Origin: Sulfuritalea sp.
GTDB taxonomy: Bacteria > Pseudomonadota > Gammaproteobacteria > Burkholderiales > Rhodocyclaceae
Assembly (NCBI GenBank): GCA_021738105.1
Contig: JAIPCS010000034.1
Location: 1-20,303, forward strand
DNA length: 20,303 nt
Direction: 5' to 3'
The position numbers were made by a program, and so were the translations under genes. Every line of letters begins with the position of its first letter. The first letter of the stretch is position 1. This document shows, one piece after another, positions 8,268 through 16,931 of the stretch. The notes under the pieces were generated by a model that had not been told where the DNA came from, searched no databases, and was given only the letters and a program-made list of their open reading frames with translations.

Positions 8268-9464
8268 TCAAGGCCAGGCACGGGCACCGTAAATCATTCG
8301 CTTCGCCACGAAGCTCCTCAGAGGCGGCAACAGATCAAGTGCCAGGAGCCCGGCTCCGCGCGCATGCTTTAGCGGCGCAAACTCGGAAGCGAAACTGTCC
8401 AGCAATATATTGGTAAACCCAATCGCACCTCGCCGGTCCAGCGCGCGGCCGCGCGCGTAGGCAGCGAGCAGCTGCTCACTGCCGGGATCTTCGGCACCAT
8501 TCAGGTGCAGAGCCAACTCCCAGATATCTCGCAGGGCGAGATTGAATCCCTGCCCGGCGACTGGATGCAGTGTCTGAGCGGCATTGCCCAACCAGACCTG
8601 GCGGTCACCGACCGGTACGTGCCTATAGCGCAGTCCCAGCGGATATGCCATGCGGGGACTCGCCGCAATAAACCGGTGACGGCTACCAAAGCGCTGCTGC
8701 AGCAGCGCCAGAAAAGTCTCATCGTCCATGGCATTGATTGCCGCCACATCTTCGTCGGCGCAGGTCAGTACGACTGAATACTCGTCACCCAACGGAAGAA
8801 GCGCTACCGGTCCTTCACTGGTGAATCGCTCCCAGGCAACATTGCGATGGGACGAAGCAATTTTCACCGAACACAGCACTGCTTGCTGTCCATAGTCGCG
8901 ATGAACGCCAGCACTGGCGTCGACTGCACCTTCGGCAAATGCAGTCAGTGCAAAATTTGCCGTGTCGCCGGCGCCGACTTTTGTGTTCTGGTGATAAATG
9001 ATGCCGGCAGCGGCGATGGCCGTATCAAGCGCTGCAATAAGGTTATTGGCCGGCAATACCCAACCCAGCGCCTTCAGGTTGTGCTCGGCAGCGCGCAAAC
9101 AACTGCGTCCAAATCCACCGCGCTGCGACACGTGAATTGTTTCGATGGGCGTTGCACCGAGGCCCGGCCATACACCCAGCCACTCAAGTATCTGCCGGGC
9201 GCCGTCGGACAACGCCAGAACCCGGGCATCCTTGCGCACTGCAGATCGCTCGCGCGCCTCAAAAATCTCGGACCTTATACCGTGGATTTTCAGTGCGAGT
9301 GCCAGTGCCATACCCGCCGGGCCGCCACCAACGATGGCAACGTGGCCGCGCGCGTCGCCAGTCACACACAATTGCTGATTCTCTCCCGGTCCCCTTTCCT
9401 GAGGAAGACGGTGACTAGTCTGGTTCGCTACGCTCGGGGTTTGGGCTGAGGCTTCATTTGCCAC
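8268..9464 (-). CDS. ubiH: FAD-dependent ubiquinone biosynthesis hydroxylase (UbiH/VisC/COQ6 family)
   Basis: A class A flavoprotein monooxygenase that hydroxylates the quinone ring in aerobic ubiquinone synthesis. The dinucleotide-binding GGGPAG is at residues 46-51 and the family signature GNAAQTLHPVAGQGFNLALRD at 293-313. The longest frame starts with GTG at 9464, overlapping the pepP end by 11 bases, which leaves an unusual 40-residue Ser/Gln-rich head. A second GTG at codon 34, with GGGAGAG ahead of it, is an attractive true start. The middle seems short: only about 14 residues separate the TKV strand (161-163) from the FAEG that replaces the usual ADG motif, where relatives have several tens. 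Repeat copy 3 occupies exactly this spot. Assignment to UbiH rather than another hydroxylase of the pathway rests on context. Confidence 0.88.
   Translation of the reverse strand: MANEASAQTPSVANQTSHRLPQERGPGENQQLCVTGDARGHVAIVGGGPAGMALALALKIHGIRSEIFEARERSAVRKDARVLALSDGARQILEWLGVWPGLGATPIETIHVSQRGGFGRSCLRAAEHNLKALGWVLPANNLIAALDTAIAAAGIIYHQNTKVGAGDTANFALTAFAEGAVDASAGVHRDYGQQAVLCSVKIASSHRNVAWERFTSEGPVALLPLGDEYSVVLTCADEDVAAINAMDDETFLALLQQRFGSRHRFIAASPRMAYPLGLRYRHVPVGDRQVWLGNAAQTLHPVAGQGFNLALRDIWELALHLNGAEDPGSEQLLAAYARGRALDRRGAIGFTNILLDSFASEFAPLKHARGAGLLALDLLPPLRSFVAKRMIYGARAWP
8959..8982 (+). repeat. Copy 3 of dispersed 24-bp motif (inside ubiH)
   Basis: GCCGT, then GTC, then a 16-base block differing from the others by one transition (GCCGGCGCCGACTTTT). 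It is antisense to ubiH; the reverse complement is translated as KVGAGDTA, a different codon phase from the purK copy. It lies at an apparent internal shortening of UbiH. Confidence 0.85.
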
Positions 9465-10809
9465 GGGCGTCTCGCATCAGCGCTTCAATGTCGGCGATCG
9501 CTTTCGGCGCAGCTGCAGTGATGATCTCGCAGCCGGTTGCAGTCACGACAGCGTCGTCTTCGATACGCACGCCGACATTCCAGAACGGCTCGGGCACATC
9601 ATCCGAGGGTCGGATGTAGCAGCCGGGCTCAATGGTCAATACCATTCCGGGAACGAGCGGCGTCCAATTTTCACCCGCCTTGTATTCGCCCGCATCATGT
9701 ACGTCCTTGCCCAGCCAGTGGCTGGTGCGATGCATGTAGAAACGCTTGTAGCTTTCTTCCTCCATCGCCTGATCGAGCGATCCGCGCAACAGTTTTAGAT
9801 CGATCATGCCTTGTACCAGCACTTGCAGAGCCGCATCATGGGGCTCTGCAAATGTCGCACCGGGGTGCACTGCAGAAATAGCGGCAGCCTGCGCCTCCAG
9901 CACCAGTCGATACACATCCGCTTGCGGTCCGCTGAACCGGCCATTTACCGGGAAGCTTCGCGTGATGTCGGACGCATATCCGTTGAGTTCACCACCGGCA
10001 TCGATCAGCAGCAGGTCGCCGTCGCGCAACTCCTGATCGTTACCGACGTAATGAAGCACACAGGCGTTGGCGCCACCGGCGACAATGGATGTGTAGGCGG
10101 GAAACTCGCAGCCGCGGCGGCGAAACTCATGAAGCAACTCGGCCTCGACTTCGTATTCGAACCGGCCAGGTGCGGCAAAGCGCATGGCGCGAATGTGAGC
10201 ATCGGTTGAAATCGCTGCAACCCGATGCATGATCGCCAGCTCGGCCGTATCCTTGATCAGGCGCATGGCGTCCAGGTCGGCACGTACATCGCGTACCACT
10301 GCCGGTGCACGCTTGCCTGAACGACTCGCAGCGCGCACAGTATTCATTGCCGCCGCTATTCGCTGATCCCATCCCGTGTCGTTGCCGATGGAGAACCATA
10401 GCGCGGGCTGGTCGGCGAGCATATCGGCCAGCTTCGTATCGAATTCGTCCACCGCATACGCTTCGTCGAAGCCAAATAGTTCGCGTGCACCTTCCGGTCC
10501 ATGGCGAAATCCATCCCAAATCTCTCTCTCAAGATTCTTCTCACGGCAGAACAATAGGGAGCGTGAAGCGACGTCTCCCTTTCCGACGACGATCACCAGC
10601 ACCGCTTCGGGTTCACAGAAACCGGTCAGATACTGAAAATAGCTATCGGCGCGATAAGGAAAATGCGTATCCCGGTTGCGCGCCTGTTCTGCCGAGGTAG
10701 GGATGACAGCGATGCCACCGCCGCCACGCTCCATGCGCTCGATCAATAAAAGTCGGCGCTGGCGGTACGGCTCGAAAGAGCTATCTAGCGGAAAACGCGA
10801 TGTATCCAT
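9454..10809 (-). CDS. pepP: Xaa-Pro aminopeptidase (aminopeptidase P)
   Basis: Removes N-terminal residues that precede proline; a cytoplasmic dimetal (usually Mn) peptidase of family M24. At 451 residues it has the expected aminopeptidase-P N-domain (FEPYRQRRLLLIERM, then PYRADSYFQYLTGFCEPEAV) and the pita-bread catalytic domain. All five metal ligands can be placed: D270 (LLIDAGGE), D281 (ASDITRSF), H364 (RTSHWLGKDVHD), E394 (TIEPGCYI) and E417 (VRIEDD). The ATG at 10809 begins seven bases after the murU stop. ubiH overlaps its end by 11 bases; pepP-ubiH adjacency is widespread in proteobacteria. Repeat copy 4 encodes PYRQRRLL near the N terminus. Confidence 0.97.
   Translation of the reverse strand: MDTSRFPLDSSFEPYRQRRLLLIERMERGGGGIAVIPTSAEQARNRDTHFPYRADSYFQYLTGFCEPEAVLVIVVGKGDVASRSLLFCREKNLEREIWDGFRHGPEGARELFGFDEAYAVDEFDTKLADMLADQPALWFSIGNDTGWDQRIAAAMNTVRAASRSGKRAPAVVRDVRADLDAMRLIKDTAELAIMHRVAAISTDAHIRAMRFAAPGRFEYEVEAELLHEFRRRGCEFPAYTSIVAGGANACVLHYVGNDQELRDGDLLLIDAGGELNGYASDITRSFPVNGRFSGPQADVYRLVLEAQAAAISAVHPGATFAEPHDAALQVLVQGMIDLKLLRGSLDQAMEEESYKRFYMHRTSHWLGKDVHDAGEYKAGENWTPLVPGMVLTIEPGCYIRPSDDVPEPFWNVGVRIEDDAVVTATGCEIITAAAPKAIADIEALMRDARGK
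10748..10771 (-). repeat. Copy 4 of dispersed 24-bp motif (inside pepP)
   Basis: On the minus strand: GCCGT, then ACC, then the 16-base block GCCAGCGCCGACTTTT. It is the only copy in sense orientation to its host gene, translated within PYRQRRLL. Its coding phase differs from both copies in purK and ubiH. Confidence 0.88.
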
Positions 10810-10816
10810 TGATTGA

Positions 10817-11533
<717 letters not shown>

Positions 11534-11625
11534 TCAATCCGGGTGAAAAGCTTCACCTGCAAAGACACGGTGAATTCCGTGCCTTGCGCTGGACCCCCGC
11601 TGCGATTTCCACACTAAACGTCTCT

Positions 11626-12651
11626 TCATCGCAATGCATGCTTGTCCATCGTGTAACCCAGCACCGTAACCTTGTCTTCCACACGGTCGAGCAGTTTGCG
11701 CAGCGGACCGAGTTCGCTATAGCGTTCGCAAGCCTTGCGCAAGTAGCGTTCAACCAACGGCAGATCTTTGAGGTATCCGTCCTTGCCGTCACGATGGTAC
11801 AGCCGTGCGAATATGCCCAGCACCTTGATGTGCCGTTGCACACCCATCCACTCGTAGTCGCGGAAAAAGTCTCCAAAATCCGCGGCTACCGGCAAGCCGA
11901 CAGCGCGCGCGCGCTCCCAGTAGCGCACCAGCCAATCAAGCGCCAGCCCCTCATCCCACTCAATATATGCATCCTTGAGCAGAGAAACCATGTCATAGCT
12001 GATCGGACCATAGACCGCATCCTGAAAATCGATGACCCCAGGATTGACGGTCTCCGAATTGTCGATACGCATGAGATTGCGCGAGTGATAATCGCGATGC
12101 ACAAATACCTTCGGTTCCGAGAGATTTACTGCCAGAATCCGTTCGAAAACGGTTTGTATAGCGCCCTTCTCGGCGTCGGACAGAGATAAATTGTGATGCC
12201 GACCCAGATACCACTCGGGGAACAGTTCAAGCTCACGAAGCAGCAGCGCACGATCATATTCAGGCAACACGGCGGGACGGCTGGACTGTTGAATGGATAT
12301 CAGCGTGGCAATGGCATCGGCATAGAGCGGTTCGGCATTGTCGGCACTCAATGCCTGAAGATACGTCTGGTTTCCCAGATCTGAAAGCAGCAGAAAACCA
12401 CTTTCCAGATTCTGGGCCAGCACTTCCGGAACATGCGCTCCAGCCGATTGAAAGATCTGCTGCACATGCAGCCAGGGTCGACAGTCTTCACTCGCAGGCG
12501 GCGCATCCATGACAACGCGAGTAGTCTGATCGTCGAGCGTAATCCGAAAATAACGACGAAAACTGGCATCGGCCGACGCCGGCGCGATGCTGAAGCTGCG
12601 TCCCGGCCACAAGGCCGTCAGCCAAGTTTGAATCTGCTTCTGGCGTTCCAT
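11626..12651 (-). CDS. amgK: N-acetylmuramate/N-acetylglucosamine anomeric kinase AmgK (aminoglycoside-phosphotransferase fold)
   Basis: Predicted to phosphorylate recycled MurNAc (and GlcNAc) at C1, supplying the substrate of MurU. The 341-residue protein has the APH-type kinase layout: N-lobe start with ASADASFRRYFR (25-36), hinge FLLLSDLG (86-93), catalytic loop HRDYHSRNL (185-193) and metal-binding IDFQDA (207-212). The frame stays open to 12858, but the ATG at 12651 is chosen because family resemblance begins there and the upstream part lies in the lptD promoter spacer. No strong ribosome binding site is visible. The amgK-murU pair beside lptD is common in betaproteobacteria. Confidence 0.9.
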   Translation of the reverse strand: MERQKQIQTWLTALWPGRSFSIAPASADASFRRYFRITLDDQTTRVVMDAPPASEDCRPWLHVQQIFQSAGAHVPEVLAQNLESGFLLLSDLGNQTYLQALSADNAEPLYADAIATLISIQQSSRPAVLPEYDRALLLRELELFPEWYLGRHHNLSLSDAEKGAIQTVFERILAVNLSEPKVFVHRDYHSRNLMRIDNSETVNPGVIDFQDAVYGPISYDMVSLLKDAYIEWDEGLALDWLVRYWERARAVGLPVAADFGDFFRDYEWMGVQRHIKVLGIFARLYHRDGKDGYLKDLPLVERYLRKACERYSELGPLRKLLDRVEDKVTVLGYTMDKHALR

Positions 12652-12711
12652 AGAAAGGCCGCGAAAATGGCGCAAAAGCTTTGTCTGGCAGCGCGTTCCG
12701 CAGGCACGAAG

Positions 12712-12731
12712 TGATAGAATCCGCGATTCTA
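12712..12731. promoter_or_regulatory. Palindromic divergent promoter element between amgK and lptD
   Basis: TAGAATC-CGC-GATTCTA (12715-12731) is a perfect 7-bp inverted repeat in the 183-base spacer between the divergent genes. On the plus strand TAGAAT is preceded by TGA, giving an extended -10 for lptD. By symmetry the minus strand also carries TAGAAT facing amgK. No good -35 was found for either direction. It could be two overlapping face-to-face promoters or a regulator site on top of one. Confidence 0.45.
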
Positions 12732-12834
12732 GCATCGGCCGGAAACAGCTAATCTGCAGGCAGTACGCGTGACGGGTGCACGCGTTATTGTGAAGCGCCC
12801 TTCCGTCACCGTTGCGCCCACTTATAGATACAGC

Positions 12835-15618
12835 ATGTCTCAATCGCATCGCGGACATTTCGGCGCCGGCTCACTCGTTGCCTTGTTGGCTCTGACCGCT
12901 GGTTCCGCGGCTGCAGACGCATTGCCGCCTCTGCGAATTGATCCTGCCCTATTGGGTGCGGGTACTCCACCTAGTCACCCTGTCGTCGAACCCGCCGTTC
13001 TTGCCAAACCGGTGACAGCAGTGTCCATCCCGGTCGCGCCCCCCCCGGCCGCACCAGTCGCTGCGCCGTCCCAAAATCAGGTGGCGGAATCACAGGCCAA
13101 CACTACTGCACCGAGACAGGAACGCTCTCTTGACACCCCAAAAGCGTCAACTCGGCAAGCTGCTGCCGGCAATAGTTTGCAGCCAACACCATCTGCACCG
13201 AGTCCGGCACCTCTCACGTTGGCGCCCGAGAAGTTGCAACGGAAAGAAGAAAATACCGCAGCATTGCCGCAACCCAGCGCTTCACCCGTCCCGGCGATCA
13301 AGCAACCCGAGGAACCGCCTCTGGTCGCAGAGCGTCCGGCACTTCCGCCGCTCTATTCGGCGCACGTCGCGACTGGAGATTTGCCTGAACCCACTCTGCG
13401 CAGCTCTGCCGGCATCCTGCCGCATTTGGTACAGCCGAACGAAGAGTTGCCGACTTTCATTGCTGCCGACCACATCGCCGGCACCACCGATGTCAAAGTG
13501 CTCGCCGAGGGCAGTGTCGAAGTCCGCAAGCGGAACTCGATTCTCAATAGCGACCGGATAACCTACTGGCAGGAAGCTGACGTGGTTGAAGCGGAAGGCA
13601 ATGTCCGACTCGCGCGCGACGGCGCTCGTGTGCATGGGCCCAGCATGAGCATGAAGTTGAGCGACAGCACCGGCTTTTTCGAGCAACCCGGGTACAGCAT
13701 TCGTCGAGCAAAGACCGGTTCCAAAGCGACACTTTTGACGGATACCGAGGATCAGAGCAGTCCGGGACTTGCCACGGCTCAGGGTGCTGCCAAACGCATG
13801 GAATTCGAGGGAGAAGGAAAGTACCGGCTCACCGACGCAACCTACAGCACATGTACTCCCGTCGCCGGGCGCGATCCAGACTGGTTTGCACGAACAGCAG
13901 ATCTGCACCTTGACTACGACGAACAACGTGGCACCGCCAGCAACGCCACACTGTACTTCAAGGGTGTGCCGATTCTCTACTCGCCCTGGCTGAGTTTCTC
14001 TCTCAACAACGAGCGCAAGAGCGGGCTGCTGAGTCCGACGTTTGGTTCAACCAGCAGCGGCGGTTTCGAGTACACCCAGCCCTTCTATTGGAATATCGCC
14101 CCGAACATGGATGCGACTGTTTCACCACGCCTCATGGCCAAGCGTGGAACACTGTGGAATGGCGAGTATCGCTATTTAACGCCCACGTACGCCGGCACAA
14201 TACTAGGTCAGTACCTACCAACCGATAAACTTACGAACAAGAATCGATCTTCCTATTCACTGTCTCACAGGCAAAATCTGGGGTACGGGTTTTCCGGGTC
14301 ACTGGATATCAACGGCGCTTCCGACAGCACCTTTTTCAGTGATCTAGCCAGTGGCTCGGCGGCAATTGCCCAAACCAATTTACTGCGTCAAGGTACGCTC
14401 AATTACAGTGGTGGCTGGTGGTCGACCGATCTTTTGGTACAGAGCTATCAGACACTGCAGGATCCCTCACTGCCCGCAATAGCGGAACCCTACCAACGTT
14501 TGCCTCAATTGACGGTTAACGCCAATCGAAGAAACCTCCCCCTCGGGCTCACTGGAATATTCAGCGGTGAATATGTCAACTTTCGCAACAGAACGCCGAC
14601 TCTTGAACAGGCAAGACGTTTCACACTATATCCACAGATTTCGCTACCCTTGAATACTGTGGCTTTTAACGTCACACCCAAGATAGGATTGCATTACACA
14701 AGCTACGATCGTGATCGTCAGCCGATAGGCGAAGCTGAGAAACTCACTCGCACCGTACCGATCTTCAGCGTTGACTCCGGAATAGCTTTCGAGCGGGAGC
14801 TCAACTGGTTTGGCAACAAGGCATCCCAAACACTTGAACCACGTCTCTACTACTTATTTGTACCGAGTCGTGATCAAAGCCAATATCCAGTATTCGATAC
14901 TGGTGTAGTTGGATTCGATTTCGCTCAAATTTTCGGTGAGAACCGCTATTCTGGTGGTGATCGAATCGGAGATGCCAATCAAATTACAGCAATGGTCACC
15001 TCGCGAGTGCTGGATCCGCTGACCGGTATTGAGTCGGTTCGTGCTGCGCTCGGACAACGACTGTATTTCAGCACTCAGAAAACTGGTCTACCAGGAGAGG
15101 TACTGCGCAGCGACCGCCAGACAGATTACCTTGGATCTCTTGCAATCACCATCCAACCTAACAAGCTCTACGCCAACTCTGACGCACAATACAATCCGCG
15201 GTTAAATCGTTTGGAGAGATTCAACATCGGAGGTCGGTATCAGCCTGAGAAGGGAAGGCTCCTGAACGTTGAATACCGCTACACCCGGGATCAAATAGGC
15301 CAGATAGATATTTCAGGACAATCTCCTCTTTCAGCGGGATGGCATGCCGTGGGACGCTTCAACTACTCAACCAAGGACGGCCGCATGATCGAGTCTGTTG
15401 CCGGACTGGAATATGACGGCGGATGCTGGATAGGACGCGTTGTCATGCAGCGTCTGGCAACGCAAACCCAATCGTCAAACACCGCGCTGTTCTTTCAGCT
15501 TGAGTTGAACGATTTTGCAAAAATCGGATCCAACCCGCTTGACATTCTGAAACGCAGCGTTCCCGGCTATGACATTGTCAATCAGCGGGATGTAACCACA
15601 TCACTCGATCCGCAATGA
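12835..15618 (+). CDS. lptD: LPS-assembly protein LptD (outer-membrane LPS translocon)
   Basis: The outer-membrane beta barrel that, with LptE, inserts LPS into the outer leaflet. The chosen ATG gives 927 residues with a signal peptide (basic start, then GSLVALLALTAGSAAADA); a GTG at 12769 would add 22 unlikely residues. Residues about 29-200 are a Pro/Ala-rich, low-complexity linker. The LptA-like jellyroll follows (FIAADHIAGTTDVKVLAEGSVEV, from about 206), then the barrel with KGVPILYSPWLSFSLNNERKSGLLSPTFG. Only two cysteines occur, C340 (YSTCTP) and C864 (GGCWIG), so a single long-range disulfide is possible, against four cysteines in E. coli. Much of the barrel (roughly 14160-15340) is AT-richer than its neighbours. 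It overlaps surA by ATGA. Confidence 0.96.
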   Translation: MSQSHRGHFGAGSLVALLALTAGSAAADALPPLRIDPALLGAGTPPSHPVVEPAVLAKPVTAVSIPVAPPPAAPVAAPSQNQVAESQANTTAPRQERSLDTPKASTRQAAAGNSLQPTPSAPSPAPLTLAPEKLQRKEENTAALPQPSASPVPAIKQPEEPPLVAERPALPPLYSAHVATGDLPEPTLRSSAGILPHLVQPNEELPTFIAADHIAGTTDVKVLAEGSVEVRKRNSILNSDRITYWQEADVVEAEGNVRLARDGARVHGPSMSMKLSDSTGFFEQPGYSIRRAKTGSKATLLTDTEDQSSPGLATAQGAAKRMEFEGEGKYRLTDATYSTCTPVAGRDPDWFARTADLHLDYDEQRGTASNATLYFKGVPILYSPWLSFSLNNERKSGLLSPTFGSTSSGGFEYTQPFYWNIAPNMDATVSPRLMAKRGTLWNGEYRYLTPTYAGTILGQYLPTDKLTNKNRSSYSLSHRQNLGYGFSGSLDINGASDSTFFSDLASGSAAIAQTNLLRQGTLNYSGGWWSTDLLVQSYQTLQDPSLPAIAEPYQRLPQLTVNANRRNLPLGLTGIFSGEYVNFRNRTPTLEQARRFTLYPQISLPLNTVAFNVTPKIGLHYTSYDRDRQPIGEAEKLTRTVPIFSVDSGIAFERELNWFGNKASQTLEPRLYYLFVPSRDQSQYPVFDTGVVGFDFAQIFGENRYSGGDRIGDANQITAMVTSRVLDPLTGIESVRAALGQRLYFSTQKTGLPGEVLRSDRQTDYLGSLAITIQPNKLYANSDAQYNPRLNRLERFNIGGRYQPEKGRLLNVEYRYTRDQIGQIDISGQSPLSAGWHAVGRFNYSTKDGRMIESVAGLEYDGGCWIGRVVMQRLATQTQSSNTALFFQLELNDFAKIGSNPLDILKRSVPGYDIVNQRDVTTSLDPQ

Positions 15619-16931
15619 TTATTCGTTTTCTGCTGCTTTGTTTCTTGCTGGGCCTTTCCACTACGCCCGTTCATGCACAGAGCCGTCGCGCCCTGCCGAT
15701 AGAAGTTGATCGCATCATTGCGGTGGTCAATGACGAAGCAATAACCGCATTTGAACTGAGTGCCCGTATCGCTACGGTAGAACGCCAGCTGCGGGATCGA
15801 AAAGTGCAGCCACCATCGCGTGACGTTCTGGAAAAGCAAATCCTGGAACGCATGATCAGCGATCGCGTGCAGCTGCAATTTGCCAAGGAAACCGGCCTGC
15901 TCATTTCCGACGTTGAGCTTGATGCAGCCATGCGCCGTATCGCTGATGGAAATCGGCTCTCCTTGAAAGACTTCCGGGCCGCCCTGGAAAAAGACGGCAT
16001 TTTGTGGACAAAATTTCGCGAAGAAATTCGCGAGGAAATCATTCTGGCACGCCTGCGGGAAAGGGAAGTGGAAAGCAGGATCGTGGTTACCGATGGTGAA
16101 ATCGACAACTACCTGGCCAATCCGGATCAGGGCAGCAACGCCGGAGCCATCGAAGTCGACACTGCACACATTGTCCTGCGCGTCCCCGAACAGGCAACCC
16201 CCGACCAATTGATGCGAATTGGTGCAAAAGCCCGGGCCGCATATGATGAAATTCAGCGTGGTGAGGATTTCGCGAAAGTAGCTGCAAGCTATTCGGAAGT
16301 ACCCGACGGGCTCACTGGCGGATTCATGGGGCGCCGGCAACTGGACCGCTTGCCGGCGCTCTACGCAGATGCTGTCAAGAAGCTGAAGCCTGGCGAAGTC
16401 AGCGACATTTTGCGCAGCCCGGCCGGCTTTCATATCGTCAAATTGATATCCAGACAGGGTGAAAGCGGTGCCGATCAGACGCTGCAGTTAAAGCAGACTC
16501 ACGCTCGGCACATTCTGATCAAGATCAACGAACTCGTGTCGGAAGACGAGGCTAAGCACAAGTTGATCGGTCTCAAGGAGCGACTGGACAATGGTGCGGA
16601 TTTTGCCGAACTTGCGCGTCTGTACTCCAACGATCTCTCGGCGACCAATGGCGGGGACCTCGACTGGCTGAATCAGGGAGACACCGTGCCCGAATTCGAA
16701 AAAGCCATGGATGCACTCAAGATCAACGAAATCAGCGGGCCTGTGAAATCACCTTTTGGCTTCCACCTGATCCAGGTACTTGAACGTAGAACCGAGGATG
16801 CGACAGCAGAGCGCAAGCGTCTCGTCGCACGCAAGGTATTGCGTGAACGCAAGTCGGACGAAGCCTATCAGGACTGGGTCCGGCAAATGCGCGACCGCGC
16901 CTATGTCGAATACCGCAACGAAGAACGCTAG
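15615..16931 (+). CDS. surA: Periplasmic chaperone / peptidyl-prolyl isomerase SurA
   Basis: Escorts outer-membrane proteins, LptD among them in E. coli, across the periplasm. Its 438 residues show a signal peptide (MIIRFLLLCFLLGLSTTPVHA, cut near residue 21), the SurA N-domain (DRIIAVVNDEAIT, 32-44, with a long helical stretch) and two parvulin domains at about 182-279 (DTAHIVLRV; GGFMGRRQL; SPAGFHIVKL) and 294-391 (THARHILIK; NGGDLDWL; SPFGFHLIQVLE). A basic helix closes the protein. The ATG overlaps the lptD stop (ATGA), so client and chaperone are translationally coupled. The end overlaps pdxA by 29 bases. Confidence 0.97.
   Translation: MIIRFLLLCFLLGLSTTPVHAQSRRALPIEVDRIIAVVNDEAITAFELSARIATVERQLRDRKVQPPSRDVLEKQILERMISDRVQLQFAKETGLLISDVELDAAMRRIADGNRLSLKDFRAALEKDGILWTKFREEIREEIILARLREREVESRIVVTDGEIDNYLANPDQGSNAGAIEVDTAHIVLRVPEQATPDQLMRIGAKARAAYDEIQRGEDFAKVAASYSEVPDGLTGGFMGRRQLDRLPALYADAVKKLKPGEVSDILRSPAGFHIVKLISRQGESGADQTLQLKQTHARHILIKINELVSEDEAKHKLIGLKERLDNGADFAELARLYSNDLSATNGGDLDWLNQGDTVPEFEKAMDALKINEISGPVKSPFGFHLIQVLERRTEDATAERKRLVARKVLRERKSDEAYQDWVRQMRDRAYVEYRNEER

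Noticed and set aside
11542..11557. Hairpin GGTGAA-AAGC-TTCACC between amgK and murU
   Set aside because: Only six pairs and no T run; it may be an mRNA structure, but there is no basis for calling a terminator or regulator.
13438..13462. Possible fifth repeat copy (TTGCCGACTTTC in lptD)
   Set aside because: Shares only GCCGACTTT and lacks the GCCGT block and GCCAGC core.
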